DNA of 64,000 nucleotides. Source: Larix kaempferi. Taxonomy: Eukaryota; Streptophyta; Pinopsida; Pinales; Pinaceae. Of the stretch, positions 10,231 through 24,254 are shown one piece after another. The stretch covers positions 2,542,001 to 2,606,000 of the forward strand of contig BSBM01000200.1 in assembly GCA_027924585.1 (NCBI GenBank). Reading direction: 5' to 3'. Made by a program: the position numbers and the translations under genes. Below the pieces are notes generated by a model. The model did not search any database. It saw only the letters and a program-made list of their open reading frames with translations, and was not told the DNA's origin. Position 1 is the stretch's first letter. Every line of letters begins with the position of its first letter.

Positions 10231-12700
10231 AAATGTGTTTTATTTCATAAATGGAATCAACAAAGTATGCACATTCTACGTCATAGCGACTTTCTATAGT
10301 TTGCGCACGCGTCCGGAAATAAGAAAAGCTTACTTCCACCGTTTTTTAAAATGACAGCTTCTAGAAGGTTTACATGATTTCGTAACAAACACGAGTTTTT
10401 AGAAAATGTGGTTTATTTCATAAATGGAATCTACAAAGTATGCACATTCTACGTCATAAAGACTTTCTATAGTTTGCGCATGCGTCCGGAAATAAGAAAA
10501 GCTTACTTCCACCAATTTTTAAAATCACAGCTTCTAGATGGTTTACATGATTTCGTAAAAAACACGAGTTTTTAGAAAATGTGTTTAATTTCATAAATGG
10601 AATCTACAAAGTATGCACATTCTACATCATAACGAATTTTTATAGTTTGCGCATGCGTTTGGAAATAAGAAAAGCTTACATCACCCGTTTTTTAAAATCA
10701 CAGCTTCTAGAAGGTTTACATAATTTCTTAAAAAACAAGAGTTTTTAGAAAATGTGTTTTATTTCGTAAATAGAATCAACAAAGTATGCACATTCTACGT
10801 CATAACGACTTTCTATAGTTTGCGCATGCGTTTGGAAAGAAGAAAAGCTTACTTCCACCGTTTTTTAAAATCATAGCTTCTAGAAGGTTTACATGATTTG
10901 TTAAAAAACACGAGTTTTTAGAAAATGTGTTTTATTTCATAAATGGAATCAACAAAGTATGCACATTCTACGTCATAACGACTTTCTATAGTTTGCGCAT
11001 GCGTTTGGAAATAAGAAAAGCTTACTTCTCCCGTTTTTTAAAATCACAGCTTCTAGAAGGTTTACATGATTTCTTAAAAAACACGAGTTTTTAGAAAATG
11101 TGTTTTATTTCATAAATGGAATCAACAAAGTATGCACATTCTACGTCATAGCGACTTTCTATAGTTTGCGCACGCGTCCGGAAATAAGAAAAGCTTACTT
11201 CCACCGTTTTTTAAAATGACAGCTTCTAGAAGGTTTACATGATTTCTTAAAAAACACGAGTTTTTAGAAAATGTGGTTTATTTCATAAATGGAATCTACA
11301 AAGTATGCACATTCTACGTCATAAAGACTTTCTATAGTTTGCGCATGCGTCCGGAAATAAGAAAAGCTTACTTCCACCGTTTTTTAAAATCACAGCTTCT
11401 AGATGGTTTACATGATTTCGTAAAAAACACGAGTTTTTAGAAAATGTGTTTAATTTCATAAATGGAATCTACAAAGTATGCACATTCTACATCATAACGA
11501 CTTTTTATAGTTTGCGCATGCGTCCGGAAATAAGAAAAGCTTACTTCCACCGTTTTTTAAAATCACAGCTTCTAGATGGTTTACATGATTTCGTAAAAAA
11601 CACGAGTTTTTAGAAAATGTGTTTAATTTCATAAATGGAATCTACAAAGTATGCACATTCTACATCATAACGACTTTTTATAGTTTGCGCATGCGTTTGG
11701 AAATAAGAAAAGCTTACATCACCCGTTTTTTAAAATCACAGCTTCTAGAAGGTTTACATAATTTCTTAAAAAACAAGAGTTTTTAGAAAATGTGTTTTAT
11801 TTCGTAAATAGAATCAACAAAGTATGCACATTCTACGTCATAACGACTTTCTATAGTTTGCGCATGCGTTTGGAAATAAGAAAAGCTTACTTCCACCGTT
11901 TTTTAAAATCATAGCTTCTAGAAGGTTTACATGATTTGTTAAAAAACACGAGTTTTTAGAAAATGTGTTTTATTTCATAAATGGAATCAACAAAGTATGC
12001 ACATTCTACGTCATAACGACTTTCTATAGTTTGCGCATGCGTTTGGAAATAAGAAAAGCTTACTTCTCCCGTTTTTTAAAATCACAGCTTCTAGAAGGTT
12101 TACATGATTTCTTAAAAAACACGAGTTTTTAGAAAATGTGTTTTATTTCATAAATGGAATCAACAAAGTATGCACATTCTACGTCATAGCGACTTTCTAT
12201 AGTTTGCGCACGCGTCCGGAAATAAGAAAAGCTTACTTCCACCGTTTTTTAAAATGACAGCTTCTAGAAGGTTTACATGATTTCTTAAAAAACACGAGTT
12301 TTTAGAAAATGTGGTTTATTTCATAAATGGAATCTACAAAGTATGCACATTCTACGTCATAAAGACTTTCTATAGTTTGCGCATGCGTCCGGAAATAAGA
12401 AAAGCTTACTTCCACCGTTTTTTAAAATCACAGCTTCTAGATGGTTTACATGATTTCGTAAAAAACACGAGTTTTTAGAAAATGTGTTTAATTTCATAAA
12501 TGGAATCTACAAAGTATGCACATTCTACATCATAACGACTTTTTATAGTTTGCGCATGCGTCCGGAAATAAGAAAAGCTTACTTCCCCCGTTTTTTAAAA
12601 TCACAGCTTCTAGAAGGTTTACATGATTTGTTAAAAAACACGAGTTTTTAGAAAATGTGTTTTATTTCATAAATGGAATCAACAAAGTATGCACATTCTA
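10204..12700. repeat. 5/6-monomer HOR (865 and 1038 bp)
   Basis: The AAAATGACAGC variant (ATGAC at 10351, 11216, 12254) is spaced 865 and 1038 bp, or five and six monomers. Each unit runs in order through CATAGCGAC with GCGCACGCG, GTGGTTTATT with CATAAAGAC, CTAGATGG with GTTTAATTTC, a CAAGAG monomer with TTTCGTAAATAG and AATCATAGC, and a GATTTGTTAAA monomer with CTTCTCCCG. The second unit gained one monomer: the CTAGATGG/GTTTAATTTC monomer is doubled near 11400-11690. Confidence 0.88.
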
Positions 12701-15700
12701 CGTCATAACGACTTTTTATAGTTTGCGCATGCGTTTGGAAATAAGAAAAGCTTACATCACCCGTTTTTTAAAATCACAGCTTCTAGAAGGTTTACATGAT
12801 TTCTTAAAAAACAAGAGTTTTTAGAAAATGTGTTTTATTTCATAAATAGAATCAACAAAGTATGCACATTCTACGTCATAACGACTTTCTATAGTTTGCG
12901 CATGCGTCCGGAAATAAGAAAAGCTTGCTTCCACCGTTTTTTAAAATCACAGCTTCTAGAAGGTTTACATGATTTCTTAAAAAACACGAGTTTTTAGAAA
13001 ATGTGTTTTATTTCATAAATGGAATCAACAAAGTATGCACATTCTACGTCATAACAACTTTTTATAGGTTGCGCATGCGTTTGGAAATAAGAAAAGCTTA
13101 CATCCCCCGTTTTTTAAAATCACAACTTATAGAAGGTTTACATGATTTCTTAAAAAACACGAGTTTTTAGAAAATGTGTTTTATTTCATAAATAGAATCA
13201 ACAAAGTATGCACATTCTACGTCATAACGACTTTCTATAGTTTGCGCATGCGTCCGGAAATAAAAAAGCTTACTTCCACCGTTTTTTAAAATCACAGCTT
13301 CTAGAAGGTTTACATGATTTCTTAAAAAACACGAGGTTTTAGAAAATGTGTTTTATTTCATAAATGGAATCTACAAAGTATGCACATTCTATGTCATAAG
13401 GACTTTCTATAGTTTGCACATGCGTCCGAAAATAAGAAAATCTTACTTCCCCCATTTTTTAAAATTACAGCTTCTAGAAAGTTTACATGATTTCTTAAAA
13501 AACATGAGTTTTTAGAAAATGTGTTTTATTTCATAAATGGAATCAACAAAGTATGCACATTCTACGTCATAACGACTTTCTATAGTTTGTGCTTGCGTTT
13601 GGAAATAAGAAAAGCTTACTTCCCGCGTTTTTTAAAATCACAGCTTCTAGAAGGTTTACATGGTTTCTTAAAAAACACGAGTTTTTAGAAAATGTGTTTT
13701 ATTTCATAAATGGAATCAACAAAGTATGCACATTCTACGTCATGACTTTTTATAGGTTGCGCATGCGTTCGGAAATAAGAAAAGCTTACATCCCCCGTTT
13801 TTTAAAATCACAACTTATAGAAGGTTTACATGATTTCTTAAAAAACATCTGTTTTTAGAAAATGTGTTTTATTTCATAAATAGAATCAACAAAGTATGCA
13901 CATTCTACGTCATAACGACTTTCTATAGTTTGCGCATGCGTCCGGAAATAATAAAAGCTTACTTCCACCGTTTTTTAAAATCACAGCTTCTAGAAGGTTT
14001 ACATGATTTCGTAAAAAACACGAGTTTTCAGAAAATGTGTTTTATTTCATAATTGGAATCTACAAAGTATGCACATTCTACGTCATAAGGACTTTGTATA
14101 GTTTGCACATGCGTCCGAAAATAAGAAAAGCTTACTTCCCCCATTTTTTAAAATCACAGCTTCTAGAAAGTTTACATGATTTCTTAAAAAACACGAGTTT
14201 TTAGAAAATGTGTTTTATTTCATAAATGGAATAAACAAAGTATGCACATTCTACGTCATAACGACTTTCTATAGTTTGCGCATGCGTTTGGAAATAAGAA
14301 AAGCTTACTTCCCGCGTTTTTTAAAATCACAGCTTCTAGAAGGTTTACATGATTTTTAAAAAAACACGAGTTTTTAGAAAATGTGTTTTATTTCATAAAT
14401 GGAAGCAACAAAGTATGCAGATTGTACGTCATATCGACTTTCTATAGATTGCGGATGCATCCGTAAATAAGACAAGCTTACTTCCACCGTTTTTTGAAAT
14501 CACAGCTTCTAGAAGGTTTACATGATTTCGTAAAAAACACAAGTTTCTAGAAAATGTGTTTTATTTCATAAATGGAATCTACAAAGTATGCACATTCTAC
14601 GTCATAACGACTTTCTATAGTTTGCGTATGCATCTGGAAATAAGAAAAGCTTACTTCCCCCGTTTTTTAAAATCACAGCTTCTAGAAGGTTTACAAGATT
14701 TCTTAAAAAACACGAGTTTTTAGAAAATGTGCTTTATTTCATAAATGGAATCAACAAAGTATGCACATTCTACGTCATAACGACTTTCTATAGTTTGCAC
14801 ATGCGTCCGCAAAGAAGAAAAGCTTACTTCCACCGTTTTTTAAAATCACAGCTTCTAGAGGGTTTAGATGATTTCTTAAAAAACACGAGTTTTTAGAAAA
14901 TGTGTTTTATTTAATTAATGGAATCAACAAACTATGCACATTCTACATCATAACGTCTTTCTATAGTTTGTGCATTTGTCCGGAAATAAGAAAAGCTTAC
15001 TTCCACCGTTTTTTAAAATCACATCTTCTAGAAGGTTTACATGATTTCGTAAAAAACACGAGTTTTTAGAAAATATGCTTTATTTCATAAATGGAATCTA
15101 CAAAGTATGCACATTGTACGTCATAACGACTTTCTATAGTTTGCGCATGCGTCCGGAAATAAGAACAGCTTACTTCTCCCGTTTTTTAAAATCACAGCTT
15201 CTAGAAGGTTTACATGATTTCTTAAAAAACATGAGTTTTTAGAAAATGTGTTTTATTTCATAAATGGAATCAACAAAGTATGCACATTCTACGTCATAAC
15301 GACTTTCTATAGTTTGTGCATGCGTCCGGAAATAAGAAAAGCTTACTTCCACTGTTTTTTAAAATCACAGCTTCTAGAAGGTTTACATGATTTCTTAAAA
15401 AACACGAGTTTTTAGAAAATGTGTTTTATTTCATAAATGGAATCAACAAAGTATGCACATTCTACGTCATAACGACTTTCTATAGTTTTTGCATTCGTCT
15501 GGAAATAAGAAAAGCTTACTTCCACCGTTTTTTAAATCACAGCTTCTAGAAGGTTTACATGATTTCGTAAAAAACACGAGTTTTTAGAAAATGTGTTTTA
15601 TATGATAAATCGAATCAACAAAGTATGCACATTCTACGTCATAACGACTTTCTATAGTTTGTGCATTCGTCCGGAAATAAGAAAATCTTACTTCCACCGT

Positions 15701-17700
15701 TTTTTAAAATCACAGCTTCTAGAAGGATTACATGATTTCTTAAAAAATGCGAGTTTTTAGAAAATGTGTTTTATTTCATAAATGGAATCAACAAAGTATG
15801 CACATTCTACGTCATAACGACTTTCTATAGTTTGCGCATGCGTCCGGAAATAAGAAAAGCTTACTTCCCCCGTTTTTTAAAATCACGGCTTCTAGAAAGT
15901 TTACATGATTTCGTAAAAAACACGAGTTTTTAGAAAATGTGTTTTATTTCATAAATGGAATCTACAAAGTATGCACATTCTACGTGATAATGACTTTCTA
16001 TAGTTTGCGCATGCGTCCGGAAATAAGAAAAGCTTACTTCCCCCGTTTTTTAAAACCACAGCTTCTAGAAGGTTTACATGATTTCTTAAAAAACACGAGT
16101 TTTTACAAAATGTGTTTTATTTCATAAATGGAATCAACAAAGTATGCACATTCTACGTCATAAAGGCTTTCTATAGTTTGCGCATGCGTTTGGAAATAAG
16201 AAAAGCTTACTTCCCCCATTTTTTAAAATCACAGCTTCTAGAAGGTTTACATGATTTCTTAAAAAACACGAGTTTTTAGAAAATGTTTTTTATTTCATAA
16301 ATGGAATCAACAAAGTATGCAGATTGTACGTCATAATGACTTTCTATATATTGCGCATGCGTCCGTAAATAAGAAAAGCTTACTTCCACCGTTTTTTGAA
16401 ATCACAGCTTCTAGAAGGTTTACATGATTTCGTAAAAAAACACGAGTTTTTAGAAAATGTGTTTTATTTCATAAATGGAATCAACAAAGTATGCACATTC
16501 TACGTCATAACGACTTTCTATAGTTTGCGCATGCGTCCGGAAATAAGAAAAGCTTACTTCCACCGTTTTTTAAAATCACAGCTTCTAGAAGGTTTACATG
16601 ATTTCGTAAAAAACACGAGTTTCTAGAAAATGTGTTTTATTTGATAAATGGAATCTACAAAGTATGCACATTCTACGTCATAACGACTTTCTATAGTTTG
16701 CGCATGCGTCCGGAAATAAGAAAAGCTTACTTCCATCGTTTTTTAAAATCACAGCTTCTAGAAGGTTTACATGATTTCGTAAACAACACGAGTTTTTAGA
16801 AAATGTGTTTTATTTAATAAATGGAATTTACAAAGTATGCACATTCTACGTCATAACGACTCTCTATAGTTTGCGCATGCGTCCGGAAATAAGAAAAGCT
16901 TACTTCCACCGTTTTTTAAAATCACAGCTTCTAGAAGGTTTACATGATTTCGTAAAAAACACGAGTTTTTAGAAAATGTGTTCTATTTCATAAATGGAAT
17001 CTACAAAGTATGCACATTCTACCTCATAATGACATTCTATAGTTTGCACATGCGTCCGGAAATAAGAAAAGCTTACTTCCCCCATTTTTTAAAATCACAG
17101 CTTCTAGAAGGTTTACATGATTTCTTAAAAAACACGAGTTTTTAGAAAATGTGTTTTATTTCATAAATGGAATCAACAAAGTATGCACATTCTACGTCAT
17201 AACGACTTTCTATAGTTTGCGCATGCGTTTGGAAATAAGAAAAGCTTACTTCCCCCGTTTTTTAAAATCACAGCTTCTAGAAGGTTTACATGATTTCTTA
17301 AAAAACACGAGTTTTTAGAAAATGTGTTTTATTTCATAAATGGAATCAACAAAGTATGCAGATTGTACGTCATAACGACTTTCTATAGTTTGCGCATGCA
17401 TCCGTAAATAAGAAAAACTTACTTCCACCGTTTTTTGAAATCACAGCTTCTAGAAGGTTTACATGATTTCTTAAAAAACACAAGTTTTTAGAAAATGTGT
17501 TTTATTTCATAAATGGAATCAACAAAGTATGCACATTCTACGTCATAACGACTTTCTATAGTTTGCGCATGCGTCCGGAAATAATAAAAGCTTACTTCCA
17601 CCGTTTTTTAAAATCACCGCTTCTAGAAGGTTTACATGATTTCTTAAAAAACACGAGTTTTTAGAAAATGTGTTTAATTTCATAAATGGAATCAACAAAG
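12701..17700. repeat. Divergent satellite monomers with short local duplications
   Basis: Monomers here carry more private substitutions than elsewhere. A local four-monomer relation is seen between about 13.1 and 13.8 kb (shared CACAACTTATAG). A variant GCAGATTGTACG recurs near 14420, 16322 and 17361. One copy near 13740 lacks 3 bp inside CATAACGAC, making a 170-bp monomer (13678-13847). No gene or other element is visible. Confidence 0.85.
16110..16650. repeat. Short segment duplicated at 20.26-20.80 kb
   Basis: The series CATAAAGGC, CCCCCATTTT, AAATGTTTTTTATT, GCAGATTGTACG and TATATATTGCGC occurs here (about 16163-16350) and again at about 20314-20500, 4152 bp (24 monomers) downstream. 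The second copy keeps the order and almost all variants. It is evidence of exchange or duplication over more than 4 kb within the array. Confidence 0.82.
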
Positions 17701-19940
17701 TATGCACATTCTACGTCATAACGACTTTCTATAGTTTGCGCATTCGTCCGGAAATAAGAAAAGCTTAGTTACCCCGTTTTTTAAAATCACAGTTTCTAGA
17801 AGGTTTACATGATTTCTTAAAAAACACGAGTTTTTAGAAAATGTGTTTTATTTCATAAATGGAATCTACAATGTATGCACATTCTACGTCATAACGACTT
17901 TCTATAGTTTGCGCATGCGTCCGGAAATAAGAAAAGCTTACTTCCCCCGTTTTTTAAAATCACAGCTTCTAGAAGGTTTACATGATTTCTTAAAAAACAA
18001 GAGTTTTTAGAAAATGTATTTTATTTCATAAATGGAATCAACAAAGTATGCACATTCTACGTCATAACGACTTTCTATAATTTACGCATGCATCCGGAAA
18101 TAAGAAAAGCTTACTCCCACCATTTTTTAAAATCACAGCTTCTAGAAGGTTTACATGATTTCGTAAAAAACACGAGTTTTTAAAAAATGTGTTTTATTTC
18201 ATAAATGGAATCAAAAAAGTATGCACATTCTATGTCATAACGAATTTCTATAGTTTGTGCATTCGTCCAGAAATAAGAAAAGCTTACTTCCACCGCTTTT
18301 TAAAATCACAGCTTCTAGAAGGTTTACATGATTTCTTAAAAAACACGAGTTTTTAGAAAATGTGTTTTATTTCATAAATGGAATCTACAAAGTATGCACA
18401 TTCTACGTCGTAACGACTTTATATAGTTTGCGCATGCGTTTGGAAATAAGAAAAGCTTACTTCCACCGTTTTTTAAAATCACCGCTTCTAGAAGGTTTAC
18501 ATGATTTCTTAAAAAACACGAGTTTTTAGAAAATGTGTTTTATTTAATAAATGGAATCAACAAAGTATGCACATTCTACGTCATAACGAATTTCTATAGT
18601 TTGCGCATTCGTCCGGAAATAAGAAAAGCTTACTTCCCCCGTTTTTTAAAATCACAGCTTCTAGAAGGTTTACATGATTTCGTAAAAAACACAAGTTTTT
18701 AGAAAATGTGTTTTATTTCATAAATGGAATCTACAAAGTATGCACATTCTATGTCATAACAACTTTCTATAGTTTGTGCATGCATCCGGAAATAAGAAAA
18801 GCTTACTTCCATCGTTTTTTAAAATCACAGCTTCTAGAAGATTTACATGATTTCGTAAAAAACACGAGTTTTTAGAAAATGTGTTTTATTTCATAAATGG
18901 AATCAACAAAGTATGCACATTCTACGTCATAACGAGTTACTATAGTTTACGCATGAGTCCGGAAATAAGAAAAGCTTACTTCCCCCATTTTTTAAAATCA
19001 CAGCTTCTAGAAGGTTTACATGATTTCTTAAAAAACAAGAGTTTTTAGAAAATGTATTTTATTTCATAAATGGAATCAACAAAGTATGCACATTCTACGT
19101 CATAACGACTTTCTATAATTTACGCATGCATCCGGAAATAAGAAAAGCTTACTCCCACCATTTTTAAAAATCACAGCTTCTAGAAGGTTTACATGATTTC
19201 GTAAAAAACACGAGTTTTTAAAAAATGTGTTTTATTTCATAAATGGAATCAAAAAAGTATGCACATTCTATGTCATAACGAATTTCTATAGTTTGTGCAT
19301 TCGTCCAGAAATAAGAAAAGCTTACTTCCACCGTTTTTTAAAATCACAGCTTCTAGAAGGTTTACATGATTTCCTAAAAAACACGAGTTTTTAGAAAATG
19401 TGTTTTATTTCATAAATGGAATCTACAAATTATGCACATTCTACGTCGTAACGACTTTATATAGTTTGCGCATGCGTTTGGAAATAAGAAAAGCTTACTT
19501 CCACCGTTTTTTAAAATCACCGCTTCTAGAAGGTCTACATGATTTCTTAAAAAACACGAGTTTTTAGAAAATGTGTTTTATTTAATAAATGGAATCAACA
19601 AAGTATGCACATTCTACGTCATAACGAATTTCTATAGTTTGCGCATTCGTCCGGAAATAAGAAAAGCTTACTTCCCCCGTTTTTTAAAATCACAGCTTCT
19701 AGAAGGTTTACATGATTTCGTAAAAAACACAAGTTTTTAGAAAATGTGTTTTATTTCATAAATGGAATCTACAAAGTATGCACATTCTATGTCATAACAA
19801 CTTTCTATAGTTTGTGCATGCATCCGGAAATAAGAAAAGCTTACTTCCATCGTTTTTTAAAATCACAGCTTCTAGAAGATTTACATGATTTCGTAAAAAA
19901 CACGAGTTTTTAGAAAATGTGTTTTATTTCATAAATGGAA
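17700..19940. repeat. 13-monomer segment, copy 1, with inner 6-monomer repeat
   Basis: Marker TTTACGCATGCATCC stands at 18081 and 19119, 1038 bp (six monomers) apart; each repeat also has AATGTATTTTATT, CTCCCACCATT, ATCAAAAAAGT, CGTCGTAACG with TTTATATAG, CACCGC and TAGAAGATTTAC in order. The entire segment recurs at about 22025-24254, offset 4325 bp (25 monomers). Confidence 0.9.
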
Positions 19941-22025
19941 TCAACAAAGTATGCACATTCTATGTCATAACGAATTTCTATAGTTTGCGCATGCGTCCGG
20001 AAATAAGAAAAGCTTACTTCCCCTGTTTTTTAAAATCACATCTTCTAGAAGGTTTACATGATTTCTTAAAAAACACAAGTTTTTAGAAAATGTGTTTTAT
20101 TTCATAAATGGAATCAACAAAGTATGCACATTCTACGTCATAACAACTTTCTATAGTTTGAGCATGCATTTGGAAATAAGAAAAGCTTACTTCTCCCGTT
20201 TTTTAGAATCACAGCTTCTAGAAGGTTTACATGATTTCCTAAAAAACACGAGTTTTTAGAAAATGTGTTTTATTTCATAAATGGAATCAACAAAGTATGC
20301 ACATTCTACGTCATAAAGGCTTTCTATAGTTTGCGCATGCGTTTGGAAATAAGAAAAGCTTACTTCCCCCATTTTTTAAAATCACAGCTTCTAGAAGGTT
20401 TACATGATTTCTTAAAAAACACGAGTTTTTAGAAAATGTTTTTTATTTCATAAATGGAATCAACAAAGTATGCAGATTGTACGTCATAACGACTTTCTAT
20501 ATATTGCGCATGCGTCCGTAAATAAGAAAAGCTTACTTCCACCGTTTTTTAAAATCACAGCTTCTAGAAGGTTTACATGATTTCGTAAAAAACACGAGTT
20601 TTTAGAAAATGTGTTTTATTTCATAAATGGAATCAACAAAGTATGCACATTCTACGTCATAACGACTTTCTATAGTTTGCGCATGCGTCCGGAAATAAGA
20701 AAAGCTTACTTCCACCGTTTTTTAAAATCACAGCTTCTAGAAGGTTTACATGATTTCGTAAAAAACACGAGTTTCTAGAAAATGTGTTTTATTTGATAAA
20801 TGGAATCAACAAAGTATGCACATTCTACGTCATAATGACTTTCTATAGTTTGCGCACGCGTCCGGATATAAGAAAAGCTTACTACCACCGTTTTTTAAAA
20901 TCACAGCTTCTAGAAGGTTTACATGATTTCGTAAAAAACATGAGCTTTTAGAAAATGTGTTTTATTTCATAAATGGAATCTACAAAGTATGCACATTCTA
21001 CGTCATAACGACTTTCTATAGTTTGTGCATGCGTCCGGAAATAAGAAAAGCTTACTACCACCGTTTTTTAAAATCACAGCTTCTAAAAGGTTTACATGAT
21101 TTCTTAAAAGACACGAGTTTTTAGAAAATGTGTTTTATTTCATAAATGGAATGTACAAAGTATGCACATTCTACGTCATAACGACTTTCTATAGTTTGCG
21201 CATGCGTCCGGAAATAAGAAAAGCTTACTTCCCCGGTTTTTTAAAATCACAGCTTCTAGAAGGTTTACATGATTTATTAAAAAACACGAGTTTTTAGAAA
21301 ATGTGTTTTATTTCATAAATGGAATGTACAAAGTATGCACATTCTACGTCATAACGACTTTCTATAGTTTGCGCATGCGTCCGGAAATAAGAAAAGCTTA
21401 CTTCTCCCGTTTTTTAAAATCACAGCTTCTAGAAGGTTTACATGATTTCTTAAAAAACACGAGTTTTTAGAAAATGTGTTTTATTTAATAAATGGAATGA
21501 ACAAAGTATGCACATTCTACGTCATAACGACTTTCTATAGTTTGCGCATTCGTCCGGAAATAAGAAAAGCTTACTTACCCCGTTTTTTAAAATCACAGTT
21601 TCTAGAAGGTTTACATGATTTCTTAAAAAACACGAGTTTTTAGAAAATGTGTTTTATTTCATAAATGGAATCAACAAAGTATGCACATTCTACGTCATAA
21701 CGACTTTCTATAGTTTGCGCATGCGTTTGGAATTAAGAAAAGCTTACTTCCCCCGATTTTTAAAATCACAGCTTCTAGAAGGTTTACATGATTTCTTAAA
21801 AAACACGAGTTTTTAGAAAATGTGTTTTATTTTATAAATAGAATCAACAAAGTATGCACATTCTACGTCATAATGACTTTCTATAGTTTGTGCATGCGTC
21901 CGGAAATAAGAAAAGCTTACTTCCCCCGTTTTTTAAAATCACAGCTTCTAGAAGTTTTACATGATTTTTTAAAAAACACGAGTTTTTAGAAAATGTGTTT
22001 TATTTAATAAATGCAATCGACAAAG
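19940..22025. repeat. Satellite monomers between the two 13-monomer copies
   Basis: About twelve monomers. They include the copy of the 16.1 kb segment (20.26-20.80 kb) and several related monomers with GGAATGTACAAAG (about 21.15-21.33 kb). Nothing but satellite is seen. Confidence 0.88.
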
Positions 22026-24254
22026 TATGCACATTCTACGTCATAACGACTTTCTATAGTTTGCGCATTCGTCCGGAAATAAGAAAAGCTTACTTACCCC
22101 GTTTTTTAAAATCACAGTTTCTAGAAGGTTTACATGATTTCTTAAAAAACACGAGTTTTTAGAAAATGTGTTTTATTTCATAAATGGAATCTACAATGTA
22201 TGCACATTCTACGTCATAACGACTTTCTATAGTTTGCGCATGCGTCCGGAAATAAGAAAAGCTTACTTCCCCCGTTTTTTAAAATCACAGCTTCTAGAAG
22301 GTTTACATGATTTCTTAAAAAACAAGAGTTTTTAGAAAATGTATTTTATTTCATAAATGGAATCAACAAAGTATGCACATTCTACGTCATAACGACTTTC
22401 TATAATTTACGCATGCATCCGGAAATAAGAAAAGCTTACTCCCACCATTTTTTAAAATCACAGCTTCTAGAAGGTTTACATGATTTCGTAAAAAACACGA
22501 GTTTTTAAAAAATGTGTTTTATTTCATAAATGGAATCAAAAAAGTATGCACATTCTATGTCATAACGAATTTCTATAGTTTGTGCATTCGTCCAGAAATA
22601 AGAAAAGCTTACTTCCACCGTTTTTTAAAATCACAGCTTCTAGAAGGTTTACATGATTTCTTAAAAAACACGAGTTTTTAGAAAATGTGTTTTATTTCAT
22701 AAATGGAATCTACAAAGTATGCACATTCTACGTCGTAACGACTTTATATAGTTTGCGCATGCGTTTGGAAATAAGAAAAGCTTACTTCCACCGTTTTTTA
22801 AAATCACCGCTTCTAGAAGGTTTACATGATTTCTTAAAAAACACGAGTTTTTAGAAAATGTGTTTTATTTAATAAATGGAATCAACAAAGTATGCACATT
22901 CTACGTCATAACGAATTTCTATAGTTTGCACATTCGTCCGGAAATAAGAAAAGCTTACTTCCCCCGTTTTTTAAAATCACAGCTTCTAGAAGGTTTACAT
23001 GATTTCGTAAAAAAACACAAGTTTTTAGAAAATGTGTTTTATTTCATAAATGGAATCTACAAAGTATGCACATTCTATGTCATAACAACTTTCTATAGTT
23101 TGTGCATGCATCTGGAAATAAGAAAAGCTTACTTCCATCGTTTTTTAAAATCACAGCTTCTAGAAGATTTACATGATTTCGTAAAAAACACGAGTTTTTA
23201 GAAAATGTGTTTTATTTCATAAATGGAATCAACAAAGTATGCACATTCTACGTCATAACGAGTTACTATAGTTTACGCATGAGTCCGGAAATAAGAAAAG
23301 CTTACTTCCCCCATTTTTTAAAATCACAGCTTCTAGAAGGTTTACATGATTTCTTAAAAAACAAGAGTTTTTAGAAAATGTATTTTATTTCATAAATGGA
23401 ATCAACAAAGTATGCACATTCTACGTCATAACGACTTTCTATAATTTACGCATGCATCCGGAAATAAGAAAAGCTTACTCCCACCATTTTTAAAAATCAC
23501 AGCTTCTAGAAGGTTTACATGATTTCGTAAAAAACACGAGTTTTTAAAAAATGTGTTTTATTTCATAAATGGAATCAAAAAAGTATGCACATTCTATGTC
23601 ATAACGAATTTCTATAGTTTGTGCATTCGTCCAGAAATAAGAAAAGCTTACTTCCACCGTTTTTTAAAATCACAGCTTCTAGAAGGTTTACATGATTTCC
23701 TAAAAAACACGAGTTTTTAGAAAATGTGTTTTATTTCATAAATGGAATCTACAAAGTATGCACATTCTACGTCGTAACGACTTTATATAGTTTGCGCATG
23801 CGTTTGGAAATAAGAAAAGCTTACTTCCACCGTTTTTTAAAATCACCGCTTCTAGAAGGTTTACATGATTTCTTAAAAAACACGAGTTTTTAGAAAATGT
23901 GTTTTATTTAATAAATGGAATCAACAAAGTATGCACATTCTACGTCATAACGAATTTCTATAGTTTGCGCATTCGTCCGGAAATAAGAAAAGCTTACTTC
24001 CCCCGTTTTTTAAAATCACAGCTTCTAGAAGGTTTACATGATTTCGTAAAAAACACAAGTTTTTAGAAAATGTGTTTTATTTCATAAATGGAATCTACAA
24101 AGTATGCACATTCTATGTCATAACAACTTTCTATAGTTTGTGCATGCATCCGGAAATAAGAAAAGCTTACTTCCATCGTTTTTTAAAATCACAGCTTCTA
24201 GAAGATTTACATGATTTCGTAAAAAACACGAGTTTTTAGAAAATGTGTTTTATT
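22025..24254. repeat. 13-monomer segment, copy 2, with inner 6-monomer repeat
   Basis: Marker TTTACGCATGCATCC stands at 22406 and 23445 (1039 bp, six monomers plus an extra A in the A-run near 22990). Variants and order match copy 1. The single inserted A puts adjacent monomers in one reading frame and so creates a 113-codon open frame at 22860-23201, which is an accident of the indel. The right limit is where ATCAAC/CGAA (copy 1) meets ATCTAC/CGAC (copy 2). Confidence 0.9.

Noticed and set aside
22860-23201. 113-codon open frames here and at 58412-58753.
   Set aside because: Each arises from a one-base insertion in the A-run (near 22990 and 58567) that puts two monomers in one frame. They are indel accidents and not genes.
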